From positions 1-64,000 of the forward strand of contig CBFGLD010000001.1 in the NCBI GenBank assembly GCA_965649495.1: DNA of 64,000 bases, in the 5' to 3' direction. This stretch comes from Flavihumibacter sp965649495. GTDB lineage: Bacteria; Bacteroidota; Bacteroidia; Chitinophagales; Chitinophagaceae. Under the pieces are notes generated by a model. That model was given only the letters and a program-made list of their open reading frames with translations, had not been told where the DNA came from and made no database searches. Both the position numbers and the translations under genes were made by a program. How positions within the stretch are numbered: the first letter of the stretch is position 1; every line of letters begins with the position of its first letter. Below, in pieces: positions 26,200 to 36,800 of this stretch.

Positions 26200-28116
26200 A
26201 TGCAATACTTCAGGACATTACAGGAATTACTGGCTATCGAGAAGGAATCGGACCGGCGCACCTTCGAAGAACTGACCCATGCCATGCGGGTAAGCGATCG
26301 CCGCGACAATGGCATGGCCTGGTATCCCGTTGCCATCAGGGAAACGGAGCTGGGGCGGGGTGACTACCTTACGGTGGAGCTGGAGCGTACTACGCACCTG
26401 GAGTTGGCACACCAGTTCCGGTCAGGCATGTCAGTGTCATTTTTTTCCAACCACGACGCACGAAACGACCGGATGGATGGGATAGTGACACATATCAGCG
26501 GCAGCCGCATGAGAGTGGCATTAAAGGTCGATGAACTGCCGGATTGGACGCGGAATGGTAAACTGGGAGTGGATGCAGTGTTTGACGAGAACAGTTACCA
26601 GGAGATGGAGCGGGCGTTGCGCCAGGCTGCAGCCATTAACGATAAATTCAACGAAGGCCGGCTGGTTCGTATACTCACTGCTCAGCAACAGCCCACAAGC
26701 ACTCACGATGAAAACACCCGCAACATTCTGGCTTCGCTTGGGGGAAAACTAAACCCTTCGCAGCTGGAGGCGGTGGAAAAAATATTAAGTGCCGATGACA
26801 TAGCAGTGGTACACGGTCCCCCGGGAACAGGTAAAACCACCACGCTGGTACAGGCCATCAAAGCCCTGATCCAACAAAACCCGAAAAAGCTGCTGGTGGT
26901 GGCGCCTAGTAATGCAGCCGTGGACCTAATCAGTGAGCGCCTGGCAGAAGAGGGCTTGCAGGTGGTCAGGATCGGTAACCCCGCCCGCGTGAATGAGCGG
27001 CAACAGGCATTAACCCTGGACGAACGGGTTGCCAATCACCCAGGCAGCAGGGAAATTAAAAAACTCAAGAAACAAGTAGCCCAGTTCCTGGATATGGCGC
27101 ACACCTATAAGCGCAGTTTTGGCGCTTCGGAAAGGGCGCAACGCAATGCCCTGTTTACTGAAGCTCGCAATATCAGGAAACAGATCGAACGAAACGAACT
27201 TTACATCCTGGACGATATCCTCAGTGCTGCACAGGTGGTCACTGCCACCCTGGTGGGCGCAGCACATCAAACGATTTCCAATATTGAATTTCATATTGCG
27301 GTGATAGACGAGGCCGGCCAGGCCCTGGAGCCTGCCTGTTGGATTCCCATCCTGCGAGCCCGCAAACTGGTCATGGCTGGAGACCATAACCAGCTGGCGC
27401 CAACCGTAAAGTCGATAGAAGCCGAAAAAAAGGGACTCAGTACAACACTGATGGAAAAAGTGGTATCCATGTATCCATCATCCGTGGTCTTATTGAAACA
27501 GCAGTACCGCATGAACGAGGTCATAGCCGGATTCAGCAGCCAGGAATTCTATTCCGGGTTACTGGAAGCAGACTCCTCCGTTGCGCATCAAGTACTGTTT
27601 ACAGGTGACCAACCCTTTCTCTTCATTGACACAGCCGGAGCTGGTTATGAAGAAATCAGGGAAGGAAATAAAATATCCAACCCTGAAGAGGCAGCTTTCA
27701 CCGTAAAACATCTGGTAACATTGGCAGAACAACTTAAAGAATATTATACTACCGATGATTTTCCGACCATCGGATTGATATCCCCGTATCGTCAACAGGT
27801 GGAAGTGTTAAGACAGTCTGTTGCACAAATACCCAAACTGGCAAGCCTGGGTTCCAGATTAACGGTCAGCACCATCGACAGTTTCCAGGGACAGGAAAGG
27901 GATATCATATATATCAGCCTCACCAGAAGTAATGCTGATGCATCCATCGGTTTCCTGTCAGAAGTCAGGCGAATGAACGTGGCCATGACAAGAGCAAGGA
28001 AAAAATTGGTGATGGTTGGTGATAGTGCCACGCTTGCCGGATCCGGGTTTTATGAAGACCTGATTGGTTACGCGGACAGGCATGGCAGTTATATAAGCGC
28101 CTGGGATTTACTCTGA
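26200..28116 (+). CDS. UPF1/IGHMBP2-like superfamily 1B DNA/RNA helicase
   Basis: A 638-residue helicase. An N-terminal beta-barrel region (about 40-130) is followed by the SF1 core: Walker A GPPGTGKT (206-213), motif Ia VVAPSNAAVDLI, Walker B IDEAG (369-373), motif III GDHNQLAP (394-401), then motifs IV-VI SPYRQQ, STIDSFQGQERD and VAMTRARKKL. Such proteins unwind nucleic acid using ATP; the cellular role in bacteria is not settled. The start at 26200 (MQYFRTLQELLAIEKES) fits the family; a frame open from 26134 runs through the inverted repeat. It is convergent with the next gene, 3 bp apart. Confidence 0.9.
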   Translation: MQYFRTLQELLAIEKESDRRTFEELTHAMRVSDRRDNGMAWYPVAIRETELGRGDYLTVELERTTHLELAHQFRSGMSVSFFSNHDARNDRMDGIVTHISGSRMRVALKVDELPDWTRNGKLGVDAVFDENSYQEMERALRQAAAINDKFNEGRLVRILTAQQQPTSTHDENTRNILASLGGKLNPSQLEAVEKILSADDIAVVHGPPGTGKTTTLVQAIKALIQQNPKKLLVVAPSNAAVDLISERLAEEGLQVVRIGNPARVNERQQALTLDERVANHPGSREIKKLKKQVAQFLDMAHTYKRSFGASERAQRNALFTEARNIRKQIERNELYILDDILSAAQVVTATLVGAAHQTISNIEFHIAVIDEAGQALEPACWIPILRARKLVMAGDHNQLAPTVKSIEAEKKGLSTTLMEKVVSMYPSSVVLLKQQYRMNEVIAGFSSQEFYSGLLEADSSVAHQVLFTGDQPFLFIDTAGAGYEEIREGNKISNPEEAAFTVKHLVTLAEQLKEYYTTDDFPTIGLISPYRQQVEVLRQSVAQIPKLASLGSRLTVSTIDSFQGQERDIIYISLTRSNADASIGFLSEVRRMNVAMTRARKKLVMVGDSATLAGSGFYEDLIGYADRHGSYISAWDLL

Positions 28117-28119
28117 GTA

Positions 28120-28401
28120 CTATTCACGCACTTCGGTGGTATGCACTTTTTTCACATTGCCCAGCTCATCCTTGATCACAGTAGTAGTGATGGATTTACG
28201 GCGCGACTTATTACCCGACGCTGCGAAAGCTATGATCAGGATAAGCACCAACGCACCCGCTGCCAGCCATATCCAGTTAGTCTCCATCCAGGACTCTACC
28301 TGTTCGGTATCAACGGTGACCTGTGTTTGCGCGAAGAGTTTCGCTGCACTTGCCAGCAGGAATCCACCCGCCAGCAAATATTTTTTATTGATCTGTTTCA
28401 T
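28120..28401 (-). CDS. Small single-pass membrane protein
   Basis: A 93-residue protein with a signal peptide (about 1-25, AAKLFAQ), a short periplasmic part, one transmembrane helix (about 44-62; WLAAGALVLILIIAFAA) and a basic cytoplasmic tail (KSRRKSITTTVIKDELGNVKKV). No domain I recognise. It lies 29 bp downstream of the PPOX-type gene on the same strand and may be co-transcribed with it. Similar short proteins are common in Bacteroidota; the role is unknown. Confidence 0.75.
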   Translation of the reverse strand: MKQINKKYLLAGGFLLASAAKLFAQTQVTVDTEQVESWMETNWIWLAAGALVLILIIAFAASGNKSRRKSITTTVIKDELGNVKKVHTTEVRE

Positions 28402-28430
28402 AACTAACTTTTTTTGGGGAATTACAAGAA

Positions 28431-28973
28431 TCAGACCTCGAGGGATCCTTCCACACCATCGTCGTCCATTTTAGCACCAGTAGCGGCAGAGATGGCGCGC
28501 TTCATAAAAGCAATGAATTTGCCGCTTTTCGTTTCCCAATAATAGGCATCCAATGGTTTCACTTTAAGGATTGTTACATTAGGATCATCTTTTCCCGTAA
28601 ACCAGGCTTCTGCAAAACTGGTCCAATACTTATCAATAGTAGCCTTGTCAGTGTGAATGGACGCCTCGCCGAAAACAGAAAGATATTCAGCCGAACCATT
28701 ATCCTGGAAATAGAGTTGCACACGATTATCAGCAGCAATTGCTGCATTCTTGTCGCTCTTCGCAGAAGAGATAAACCAGAAATTTCCCTGGTCGCAAACT
28801 TCCTGGAGATACATGGGCCTTGAAGCGGAAGGAACCTGATGCAAATCAGTTACGAACATGCAGTTCCTGCAGCCCTCTGCAATATCTTTCATTTTAGCGA
28901 TAGCCTCTTCCTGGGTGAGGTTGTCAAAACTATCCTTGGGATGTTGATGGGTGTCATTTGAATGTTGCTTCAT
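28431..28973 (-). CDS. Pyridoxamine 5'-phosphate oxidase-like (PPOX) flavoprotein, general stress type
   Basis: A 180-residue split-barrel flavin-binding protein of the general stress protein 26 type. It shows MFVTDLHQVPSASRPMYLQ (about 37-55), FWFISSAKSDKNAAI (about 69-83), VQLYFQDNGSAEYLSVFGEA and the C-terminal LDAYYWETKSGKFIAF. Such proteins bind FMN or F420; the substrate is unknown. The ATG at 28973 is used; a TTG at 28979 would add two residues. A hairpin (28989-29011) lies just upstream. It follows cls on the same strand after 114 bp. Confidence 0.85.
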   Translation of the reverse strand: MKQHSNDTHQHPKDSFDNLTQEEAIAKMKDIAEGCRNCMFVTDLHQVPSASRPMYLQEVCDQGNFWFISSAKSDKNAAIAADNRVQLYFQDNGSAEYLSVFGEASIHTDKATIDKYWTSFAEAWFTGKDDPNVTILKVKPLDAYYWETKSGKFIAFMKRAISAATGAKMDDDGVEGSLEV

Positions 28974-28988
28974 ACGCAAGATTTGTAA

Positions 28989-29011
28989 GTGAACAATACC
29001 CGGTTGTTCAC
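28989..29011. promoter_or_regulatory. Inverted repeat upstream of the PPOX gene
   Basis: GTGAACAA (28989-28996) and TTGTTCAC (29004-29011) form an 8-bp stem around a 7-nt loop. It stands 15 bp before the ATG at 28973 and 76 bp after the cls stop. No T-tract follows on the minus strand, so an operator or leader hairpin is more likely than a terminator. Confidence 0.35.
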
Positions 29012-29087
29012 ATTTTCATGCCACCACCTTAAACGCAGTCAACCTTCAATTTCCTGCCATTTTGTTGATTTTTTTACCCATGAAGGA

Positions 29088-30569
29088 TTACAACAAGGGC
29101 GAAACCAGCCTGGCGGTTCGCTCTCCCAACTTTATAAACCGGCTTCTTTTCAGCCATTCCTCTTTGTCAATCTTGTCTGCATCCTGGATATCCGAATAAA
29201 AAACATTAGCCAGTTCGCCCGCCAGTTCTTCGTCGTATACGATGGCATTCACTTCAAAATTGAGGGCAAAACTCCGGGCATCCATGTTGGCAGTACCCAC
29301 AATAGCCACCTTGCTATCGGCCACCAGCGTTTTGGCGTGCACAAATCCTTTCCGGTAGAGATAGATTTCTACTCCCGCGTGCAGAAGATCCGCATAATAG
29401 GAACTGGAGGCAGCATTCACAAATCTGGAATCCGAAACGCCGGGTACCAGAAGTTTGACATCCAATCCGCCCATGGAAGCAATGCATAGGGCATCCATGA
29501 GGCTTTCAGCCGGGATAAAATAAGGTGTGGTGATCAGTATTTCTTTTTCTGCCAGGTTGATGGCCTGCAATAGGGAAAAGAGTATGGTGGGCACATCAGA
29601 ATCGGGTCCCGATGCAGCAATCTGCACAATTTTATCACCTTTGACCGGCATTGAACTGATAGAAGGGAAAAAACGGGTGTCAGCATTGCATTTAATACCG
29701 GAACAAAAATTCCAGTCGCACAGGAAAAGGTACTGCAGGTAATAAACCCCCGGTCCGTCAATACGCAGGTGAGTATCACGCCAGAAAAGTTTATTGGGCT
29801 CCTTGCTGTCGTTGACATAATGATCGCTAACATTTATGCCGCCCACAAAAGCTGTATGGCCGTCAATCACGATGATTTTCCGGTGATTGCGGTAATTGAT
29901 CCGGTTGGCAAGGGCAATGAACTTGATCTTGTAAAAAGGGAAAGCCTTCACCCCCGCAGCTTTCATACGGCCAACCATATGTTTGCGAATGGATCTGCTG
30001 CCGAAGTCGTCGTATATAAAACGGACATCTACGCCCTCTTTTGCCTTTTCCACCAGCGCTTCCTCTATACTCCTACCGATCGCATCATCGTCGTAGATAT
30101 AATATTCAATATGAATATGGTGGCGGGCATTTCTGATAGCCTCCAACACTTCCGGGAATTTCTTTTCTCCGTTCACCAACAACCTGACACGGTTTCCTTC
30201 TGTAAGTGCGCTGTTGATGTCGGAAAGCAGGAGAACCGCTAGTTCCTTATTATCGCGGACGGCGGCGCCACCACTATTGAAGGCTTTTTGGGAGATTTGA
30301 AGTACATCCTCTTTGAGGTGTTTTGCCAGGTCGTTATCCTCCAGGATCTTTTTGCTGTAGAGTTTGTGTTTACGATAATTAATGCCGAAAGAAAAATAAA
30401 AAAGCATTCCGATAACCGGCAGAAAGATGGCTACCAGCAGGTAAGCCAGTGATTTGACATTGCTACGGGTGTCGTAAATGATCTTAGCACAAACCAGGAT
30501 CAGGATGATTACATAAACTATGATAATTAGGGTTCGCCAATCCATTCCAAGTTTTAGGTGAATATCCAT
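29088..30569 (-). CDS. cls: Cardiolipin synthase (phospholipase D family)
   Basis: A 493-residue inner-membrane enzyme that makes cardiolipin from phosphatidylglycerol. Two N-terminal transmembrane helices (about 12-32 and 39-60) precede two phospholipase D domains with complete HKD motifs: His229-Lys231-Asp236 (NHRKIIVIDG) and His411-Lys413-Asp418 (VHAKTLVADS). Length and layout are typical. An internal ATG at codon 9 (MDWRTL) is a possible alternative start. The gene is divergent from the Tat isomerase gene with just 29 bp between the start codons. Confidence 0.94.
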   Translation of the reverse strand: MDIHLKLGMDWRTLIIIVYVIILILVCAKIIYDTRSNVKSLAYLLVAIFLPVIGMLFYFSFGINYRKHKLYSKKILEDNDLAKHLKEDVLQISQKAFNSGGAAVRDNKELAVLLLSDINSALTEGNRVRLLVNGEKKFPEVLEAIRNARHHIHIEYYIYDDDAIGRSIEEALVEKAKEGVDVRFIYDDFGSRSIRKHMVGRMKAAGVKAFPFYKIKFIALANRINYRNHRKIIVIDGHTAFVGGINVSDHYVNDSKEPNKLFWRDTHLRIDGPGVYYLQYLFLCDWNFCSGIKCNADTRFFPSISSMPVKGDKIVQIAASGPDSDVPTILFSLLQAINLAEKEILITTPYFIPAESLMDALCIASMGGLDVKLLVPGVSDSRFVNAASSSYYADLLHAGVEIYLYRKGFVHAKTLVADSKVAIVGTANMDARSFALNFEVNAIVYDEELAGELANVFYSDIQDADKIDKEEWLKRSRFIKLGERTARLVSPLL

Positions 30570-30598
30570 TAAATTTATGACCCACGTAACAAAGGCTT

Positions 30599-31522
30599 AT
30601 GAAAAACGATCAGGCATATTCGCGAAGGGATTTTCTCCGGACCAGTGCGCTGCTGGCCGGTGGATTCCTCACACTTCCTTCTTTCCTACCGGCAGGACGA
30701 ACCCCCAAGCTTGCCTTCTCCACCCTGGGATGCCCCGATTGGGAATTCAACCGCATCACGGCATTTGCACGTGAACAGGGTTATAAGGGTATAGAAGTGC
30801 GGGGAATATTAAGGGAAATGGATCTGCCAAAAAGCCCGGTATTCAGTTCTGCGTCCGGAAGATCGGCTACCACGGCACGCATGAAAGAATTGGGACTCCG
30901 CTTTGTTGGACTCGGTAGTTCCTCGACCCTTCACTACGCTGGTGCTGCTGAAAGAAAAAAACAACTGGACGATGGCCGGCGTTTTATTGACCTGGCAGCA
31001 GCTATCGATTGCCCTTACGTACGGGTTTTCCCCAATAATTTTCCCAAGGATCAGGAAAAACAGCAGACCATGGAACTTATCAGCCAGGGGCTTCATGAGC
31101 TGGCAACCTATGCAATGGGGGCGGGAGTAACCGTATTAATGGAAACGCACGGTGACCTGGTATGGGCCGATGACCTGCTGCAAATTATGAAGATGACCAA
31201 CCACAAACAGGCAGCGCTGGTATGGGATCCTTCAAATATGTGGACCGTAACGAAGGAAGATCCTGCAGCAGTATTAAGTAAACTGAAACCTTATATCAGG
31301 CATGTTCATGTGAAAGACGCCAGGCTCCTGGAGGGAAAATTACAATATACCTTTCTGGGCCAGGGCGATGTTCCTATCTTTCAAGCGATTGACCTGCTGG
31401 CCAGGGAAGCATATGATGGATACTACAGTTTTGAGTGGGAGAAGCTGTGGCACCCCGAAATTGCCGAACCTGAACTGGCGCTGGCCCATTACCCGAAAGT
31501 CATGAAAAAGCATTTCCAGTAA
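30599..31522 (+). CDS. Tat-exported sugar phosphate isomerase/epimerase-like TIM-barrel protein
   Basis: A 307-residue protein with a twin-arginine signal (SRRDFLRTSALLAGG, residues 8-22), so it is exported folded to the periplasm. The mature part is a xylose-isomerase-like TIM barrel (about 35-300) with FSTLGCPDWEF, GYKGIEVRG, VLMETHGDLVW, LVWDPSNMW, IRHVHVKDA and YYSFEWEKLW; the Glu, Asp, His and Glu residues are candidate metal ligands. Family members isomerise or epimerise sugars, or act in the 3-keto-glycoside route. The next gene, 24 bp downstream, is a GMC oxidoreductase, which supports a sugar oxidation role. The substrate is unknown. Confidence 0.82.
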   Translation: MKNDQAYSRRDFLRTSALLAGGFLTLPSFLPAGRTPKLAFSTLGCPDWEFNRITAFAREQGYKGIEVRGILREMDLPKSPVFSSASGRSATTARMKELGLRFVGLGSSSTLHYAGAAERKKQLDDGRRFIDLAAAIDCPYVRVFPNNFPKDQEKQQTMELISQGLHELATYAMGAGVTVLMETHGDLVWADDLLQIMKMTNHKQAALVWDPSNMWTVTKEDPAAVLSKLKPYIRHVHVKDARLLEGKLQYTFLGQGDVPIFQAIDLLAREAYDGYYSFEWEKLWHPEIAEPELALAHYPKVMKKHFQ

Positions 31523-31546
31523 ATACATCATCCAATACCTGCAGTA

Positions 31547-33244
31547 ATGCCCGGAGACAGCCTGTACCTAAACAATAAAGCGCGCCAGCAGAATACCTAT
31601 GATGCCATTGTGGTTGGATCCGGTATCAGCGGTGGCTGGGCCGCAAAGGAATTATGCGAAAAAGGACTGAAGGTATTGCTGTTGGAGCGGGGAAGGCCTA
31701 TTGAACACCCCGACTACCCTACGGCAACTATGGATCCCTGGGACTTCAGGCACCGTGAAAGATTAACACAGGAGGATAAACGAAATTACCCTGTTCAGAC
31801 CCGGCACTATTCCATACGTGAAGACAATAAGCACTTTTATATCAATGACCTCGAGAATCCGTATACGGAATTGAAGCGGTTCGACTGGATACGCGGCGAT
31901 GTTTTCGGTGGTCGTTCCCTGTTATGGGCCAGGGCATGTTACCGGTGGAGTGACCACGACTTCGAAGCCAACCAGCGGGATGGTAATGGTGTGGACTGGC
32001 CCATCCGTTACAAGGACCTGGCGCCCTGGTACGATTATGTAGAACGTTTTATTGGTGTAAGCGGAAACCGGGACGGGATACCTCATTTGCCGGATGGACA
32101 ATTCCAGCCGCCTTTTGAAATGAATGCCGTAGAGCAGTATTTCAAGGAAAAGACTGCAGTCAATTACAAAACCCGCCAGGTTATTATCGGAAGGGCGGCC
32201 AACCTAACGAAGCCAGTAAAAGGAAGATCACAGTGCCAGGCAAGGAATCTATGTCATCGGGGTTGCCCCTACGGCGCCTATTTCAGCACCAATGCCAGCA
32301 CTTTACCTGCAGCACAGGCAACCGGCAACCTGACGATCCTTACCCAGGCGTTGGTAAACCGTGTGTTGTATGATGAAAAGAGAGGCCATGCGCACGGGGT
32401 GGAAGTTATACATACTGATAGCCGGCGCGTGGAGGAATTTCATGCGAAGATCATTTTCCTGAATGCTGCCACAGTAGCCACAACTGCCATCCTGCTTAAT
32501 TCGGTTTCAAACCGCTTTCCTAATGGTTTGGGCAATGGAAGCGACCAGTTGGGTCGCAACCTCATGGACCACCACAAGGGATTGTCCATCAACGCTACCA
32601 TCGAAGGTTTTGAAGACAGCTATTATTATGGCAGGCGCCCAACCAATATCTATATCCCCAGGTTCAGTAATATAACGGAAAAGAACACCGGTTTTTTAAG
32701 GGGATATCATTTTGGCGGGGGGGCGTACCGGGGAAGACAACAGGCAGAGGGAATCGGAGCAGCATTCAAAGAGGCCATCACTGAAGCCGGCGGGTGGGGC
32801 ATCAGCCTCTATGCATTCGGTGAATGCCTTCCCTATTCCGATAACCGGATCACACTGGACCCTGCTAATAAAGACCCTTTCGGAAGGCCCATGATCCAGA
32901 TCGACTGTAGCTTCCGGGACAACGAGAAAAAAATGCATGCGGATATCCGGGAAACCGGAAAGGAACTGTTGGAACGTGCCGGATTTAATAATATAACGGT
33001 AACCGGCACCCTGTCTTTCCCCGGAAATGCCAACCATGAAATGGGAACTGCCCGAATGGGAAGAGACCCCCGCACCTCCGTATTAAATGCCTTTAACCAA
33101 ATGCATGAAGTTCCCAATGTTTATGTTACTGACGGTTCCTGCATGACCTCGGGATCTTGTGTGAATCCTTCTCTCACCTATATGGCACTGACCGCAAGAG
33201 CCTGTGATCATGCGGTCAGTGAATTAAAGAAAGGAAATTTTTGA
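31547..33244 (+). CDS. GMC family FAD-dependent oxidoreductase
   Basis: A 565-residue flavoenzyme. The Rossmann motif VVGSGISGG (22-30) and LLLERG bind FAD; GGRSLLWARACYRWS is the GMC signature region; the C-terminal GMC domain has NHEMGTARMG and CVNPSLTYMALTARAC with the catalytic His/Asn area. A cysteine cluster, Cys230-x5-Cys236-x3-Cys240-Pro, resembles the [3Fe-4S] site of FAD glucose dehydrogenases, though the spacing differs by one residue. The likely reaction is oxidation of a sugar hydroxyl, perhaps to a 3-keto sugar. No signal peptide and no Tat-borne partner subunit is seen, so its location is unclear. It shares an operon with the Tat isomerase. Confidence 0.85.
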   Translation: MPGDSLYLNNKARQQNTYDAIVVGSGISGGWAAKELCEKGLKVLLLERGRPIEHPDYPTATMDPWDFRHRERLTQEDKRNYPVQTRHYSIREDNKHFYINDLENPYTELKRFDWIRGDVFGGRSLLWARACYRWSDHDFEANQRDGNGVDWPIRYKDLAPWYDYVERFIGVSGNRDGIPHLPDGQFQPPFEMNAVEQYFKEKTAVNYKTRQVIIGRAANLTKPVKGRSQCQARNLCHRGCPYGAYFSTNASTLPAAQATGNLTILTQALVNRVLYDEKRGHAHGVEVIHTDSRRVEEFHAKIIFLNAATVATTAILLNSVSNRFPNGLGNGSDQLGRNLMDHHKGLSINATIEGFEDSYYYGRRPTNIYIPRFSNITEKNTGFLRGYHFGGGAYRGRQQAEGIGAAFKEAITEAGGWGISLYAFGECLPYSDNRITLDPANKDPFGRPMIQIDCSFRDNEKKMHADIRETGKELLERAGFNNITVTGTLSFPGNANHEMGTARMGRDPRTSVLNAFNQMHEVPNVYVTDGSCMTSGSCVNPSLTYMALTARACDHAVSELKKGNF

Positions 33245-33685
33245 TCAGGAATTCGGAGCACTCCCGGAAGAATAATTGATCATCCATTGCACACCAAACT
33301 TATCCTTGAAGCTTCCAAAATAATCACCCCAGAACATATCCTGCATAGGCATTTCCACTGAACCTCCGGCAGAGAGACCGGTGAATAACCTGTCTGCCTC
33401 TTCCCGCGATTCAGGGTGAAGGGAGATATAACAATTGTTTCCCACCAACAGCTGATGCCCCATGGAAGGGACCGTATCAGAACCCATCAGGGTGTCACCT
33501 CCCCCAATAGGCAGGCTCACGTGCATGACCCTGTTCTTTTCTTCTTCAGATAGATTTTCACAACCAGGGGCGGCCCCGATCCGGTTAATGGGACCATTGA
33601 ATTCGGTACCGAAAACAGACTTATAAAAATTGAAGGCTTCTTCGGTTTTGCCATCAAAATTTAAATAAGGATTCATCTTTGCCAT
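33245..33685 (-). CDS. VOC family (PhnB/glyoxalase-like) protein
   Basis: A 146-residue protein with the paired beta-alpha-beta-beta-beta fold of the VOC superfamily, PhnB subtype: YLNFDGKTEEAFNFYKSVFG, VMHVSLPIGGGDTLMGSD, and FWGDYFGSFKDKFGVQWMIN. Members bind a metal and act as dioxygenases, isomerases or resistance proteins; this subtype is uncharacterised. The ATG at 33685 is used; a TTG at 33709 would add MINIKLFK. The gene is convergent with the GMC gene with no gap between stops, and divergent from the orphan SusC gene; a TAGCTTTA box (33720-33727, minus) may be its promoter. Confidence 0.85.
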   Translation of the reverse strand: MAKMNPYLNFDGKTEEAFNFYKSVFGTEFNGPINRIGAAPGCENLSEEEKNRVMHVSLPIGGGDTLMGSDTVPSMGHQLLVGNNCYISLHPESREEADRLFTGLSAGGSVEMPMQDMFWGDYFGSFKDKFGVQWMINYSSGSAPNS

Positions 33686-33873
33686 CTTGAATAGTTTTAT
33701 GTTGATCAATATTGTACCGTAAAGCTAGTATTGGTTTATCTCCTGCAACCAGTACGATTGCGACAATCATGGGGAGGATTGCGGCATAATATTTAATTAA
33801 ACTTCTACTAACAATTAGTTAACGGGTGAATGAGTCCTTTGCGGCAAATTCCAAGCACACCTTAATTAATGTT

Positions 33874-36800
33874 ATGAGAAGAAGTCTACCTGTGCTGACG
33901 GTAACGGGCATATTGGCGTTAGCCTCCGTTACCGCTGCAGCAAGTCCAGCAGAGCTGCGTGACAGCACCCAACGGAAAGAAGTCAACATTTTCCTGAATG
34001 CCTTTGATCGCGTAACCGGAACCGTTAGGGATTCATCCGGTGCAGCGCTTCCGGGCGTTTCCATCAACGTAAAAGGCACCAACCGCTTTACCGTCACCAA
34101 CAACGATGGCCGGTTTACCATTGAAGCCAGTGACAACGCCATCCTCGTTCTTTCGATGGTTGGATTTGAGTCAAGGGAGATCCGGGCCAACCAATCTAAT
34201 CTGGGTGAGATCGTTTTACAGGCACATGTCGCCAACCTCAATGACGTTGTAGTAACAGCTATAGGTATCCGCCAGCAAAAAAGAAAACTGGGGTATGCTA
34301 CCCAGGAAGTGGATGCCACTGCGTTGGCACAGGCCAAAACTACCAACCTCGGGAATGCGTTGTCAGGGCAGGTGGCAGGACTTACTGTACAAAATCCCAC
34401 CGGTATATTCCAGTCGCCGGGATTCAACCTGCGTGGAAAGAACCCCATCATCGTAGTGGATGGTATCCCCATTGAATCCGACCTCTTTGATGTAAACAGT
34501 AATAATATTGAGAACATCAACGTGCTGAAGGGTACCACCGCATCGGCATTGTACGGTTCGAGAGGTAAGAACGGAGCCATCCTGATCACAACAAAAAATG
34601 CGAAAAAAGAAGGCCTTGAAATCAATGTCGGCAATCGGACCATGGTAACAGCCGGCTTTACGGTATTCCCTGAAACGCAAACCCAGTATGGCAATGGTTC
34701 TGAGGGTAAATATGAATTCTGGGATGGGAACGACGGTGGTATTTCTGATGGTGATATGATCTGGGGGCCAAAATTTGGTACCGGGCAACTGGTTGCTCAA
34801 TGGAACAGTCCCATCCGCGACAAGCAGACCGGCGAAGTAATTCCCTGGTATGGTGATGTTGCGGGATCAGTATATGATGATAAATCCCGCTATGAGCGTG
34901 TTCCCATTGAATGGAAACGTCACGATAACCTGAAGGACTTCCTAGGAACCGGGGTGGTAACGGAAACAAATTTTTCAGCTGCCTACCGCGGAGATAAAGG
35001 GCGGTATTATTTTTCTGCAAACCATGCTTACCAGAAGGGACAGGTTCCCAATTCTTCCCTGCAGACAGGAAGTGTAACTTTCAACGCTTCCTATGACCTT
35101 GCGGAGAACCTGCAGTTGACCACCAACCTGTCCTACAATAAAGTATACTCCCCCAATTTCCCACGATACGGTTATGGCCCGAAGAACCATATGTACACAA
35201 TCCTGATCTGGATGGGCGATGATGTTAACGGAACGGACCTCAAAAACCATATGTACCGCCCCGATATGATCGGTTACCGCCAGGCCAATTACAACTATGC
35301 CTGGTACAATAACCCCTGGTTTGCCGCCGAAGAACTGAACCAGGAGCACGACCGCGACGTTCTCAGTTCCCAGTTGAAACTGAGCTATGAAATGGCACCA
35401 GGGCTTACCCTGCAGGGCAGGATCAATGCCCGCAGCAGGTCTCTTTTTGAAGATATGGAGAGCCCAAAGACATATCTTAATTACGGCGACTCCAGGAACG
35501 GTGATTATAAAAACTGGAACTCCAAACAACTGAACCTGGATGCCGACTTCCTGGCAAGTTATAACCGGAAGGTAAACAATGACATCAGCCTGAACCTCAC
35601 CGCGGGTGCAGCATCCCTTTACCGCAAAACGCAGAATGAATACCAGTCAACTGATGGACTGATTCAGCCATTTGTTTATAGCCTGAACAATACAGCAGGT
35701 CCGGTAATGGCATCCAATTACCTGAGTGAAAAAGTGATTCGCAGTATATATGGAACAGTAAGCCTGGATCTTTACAATGGGATCTACCTGAATGCCACCG
35801 GCAGGCAGGACTGGAGCAGTACCATTCCGGACAAACCCTATTTCTATCCCTCCGTTTCCATGAGCGCCATCCTTTCTGAATTTATAAGTATGCCGCAACA
35901 TATTGATTTTGTGAAGGTGAATGCATCCTGGGCCAGCGTACTAAGTGACCTGGACCCATACAGCCTTAGCGCCGCTTACAATAAGGGGGTAACTTTCGGA
36001 ACACAGCCATCCGTAAATTACCCCGCAGGGCTATTCAACAGGAACATTGAGCCGGAAAAATCCACCTCATATGAATTGGGCATATCTACCGCTTTCCTCA
36101 AAAACAGGTTGTCGGCAGATCTTACCTACTATCATATTGTAGATGAAAACCAGATCATTAACCTGCCTACATCAGTAAGTTCAGGATTCACATCCAGAAA
36201 AGTAAACGGCAATGAATACACGACCAATGGTTTTGAGGTGGTATTGAATGCAAAGCCTGTCGTAACTGGAAATTTCAAATGGAATACAACCCTGAACTGG
36301 AGCCGCTATGTGAAGAAACTGAGCCGGATTTACAATAATGAAAAGACCGCTGGACTTCTGAAAAAGGGCGACCGTGCCGACAGTTATTATTCAAGAGAGT
36401 GGGAAAAAAGCGCAGACGGGCAGCTCATTCTGAACCAAAACGGCATGCCCACACGTAATCCATTTTATGCTAACCTTGGACATACAGATCCAAGCTGGAG
36501 GATCGGTTTCCTGAACAGTTTTAAAATTAGCGGCTTTACCATCGATGTAGATATTGATGGTGCCTGGGGTGGTATCATGCGGTCCATCACCCATGAGAAA
36601 ATGTGGTGGGGTGGAAAGCATCCGGAGTCTGTAGAATACCGCGATGCGGAATATGCTGCAGGGAAGCCTGTTTATGTACCAAATGGTGTGATTGTTACCG
36701 GTGGCGAACTCAAGCGTGACATCGATGGAAACGTGATCTCAGATACCCGGACCTATGCACAGAATGCCACTGCAGTAAGCTGGCAGTCATGGTCCCAGAA

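Noticed and set aside
30570..30577. TAAATTTA as a shared -7 box for cls and the Tat isomerase gene
   Set aside because: The word is self-complementary and fits the consensus only partly; on the cls side it abuts the ATG directly.
33819..34694. A 291-codon minus-strand open frame
   Set aside because: It is antisense to the orphan SusC gene; Ser/Thr/Arg-rich shadow frame.
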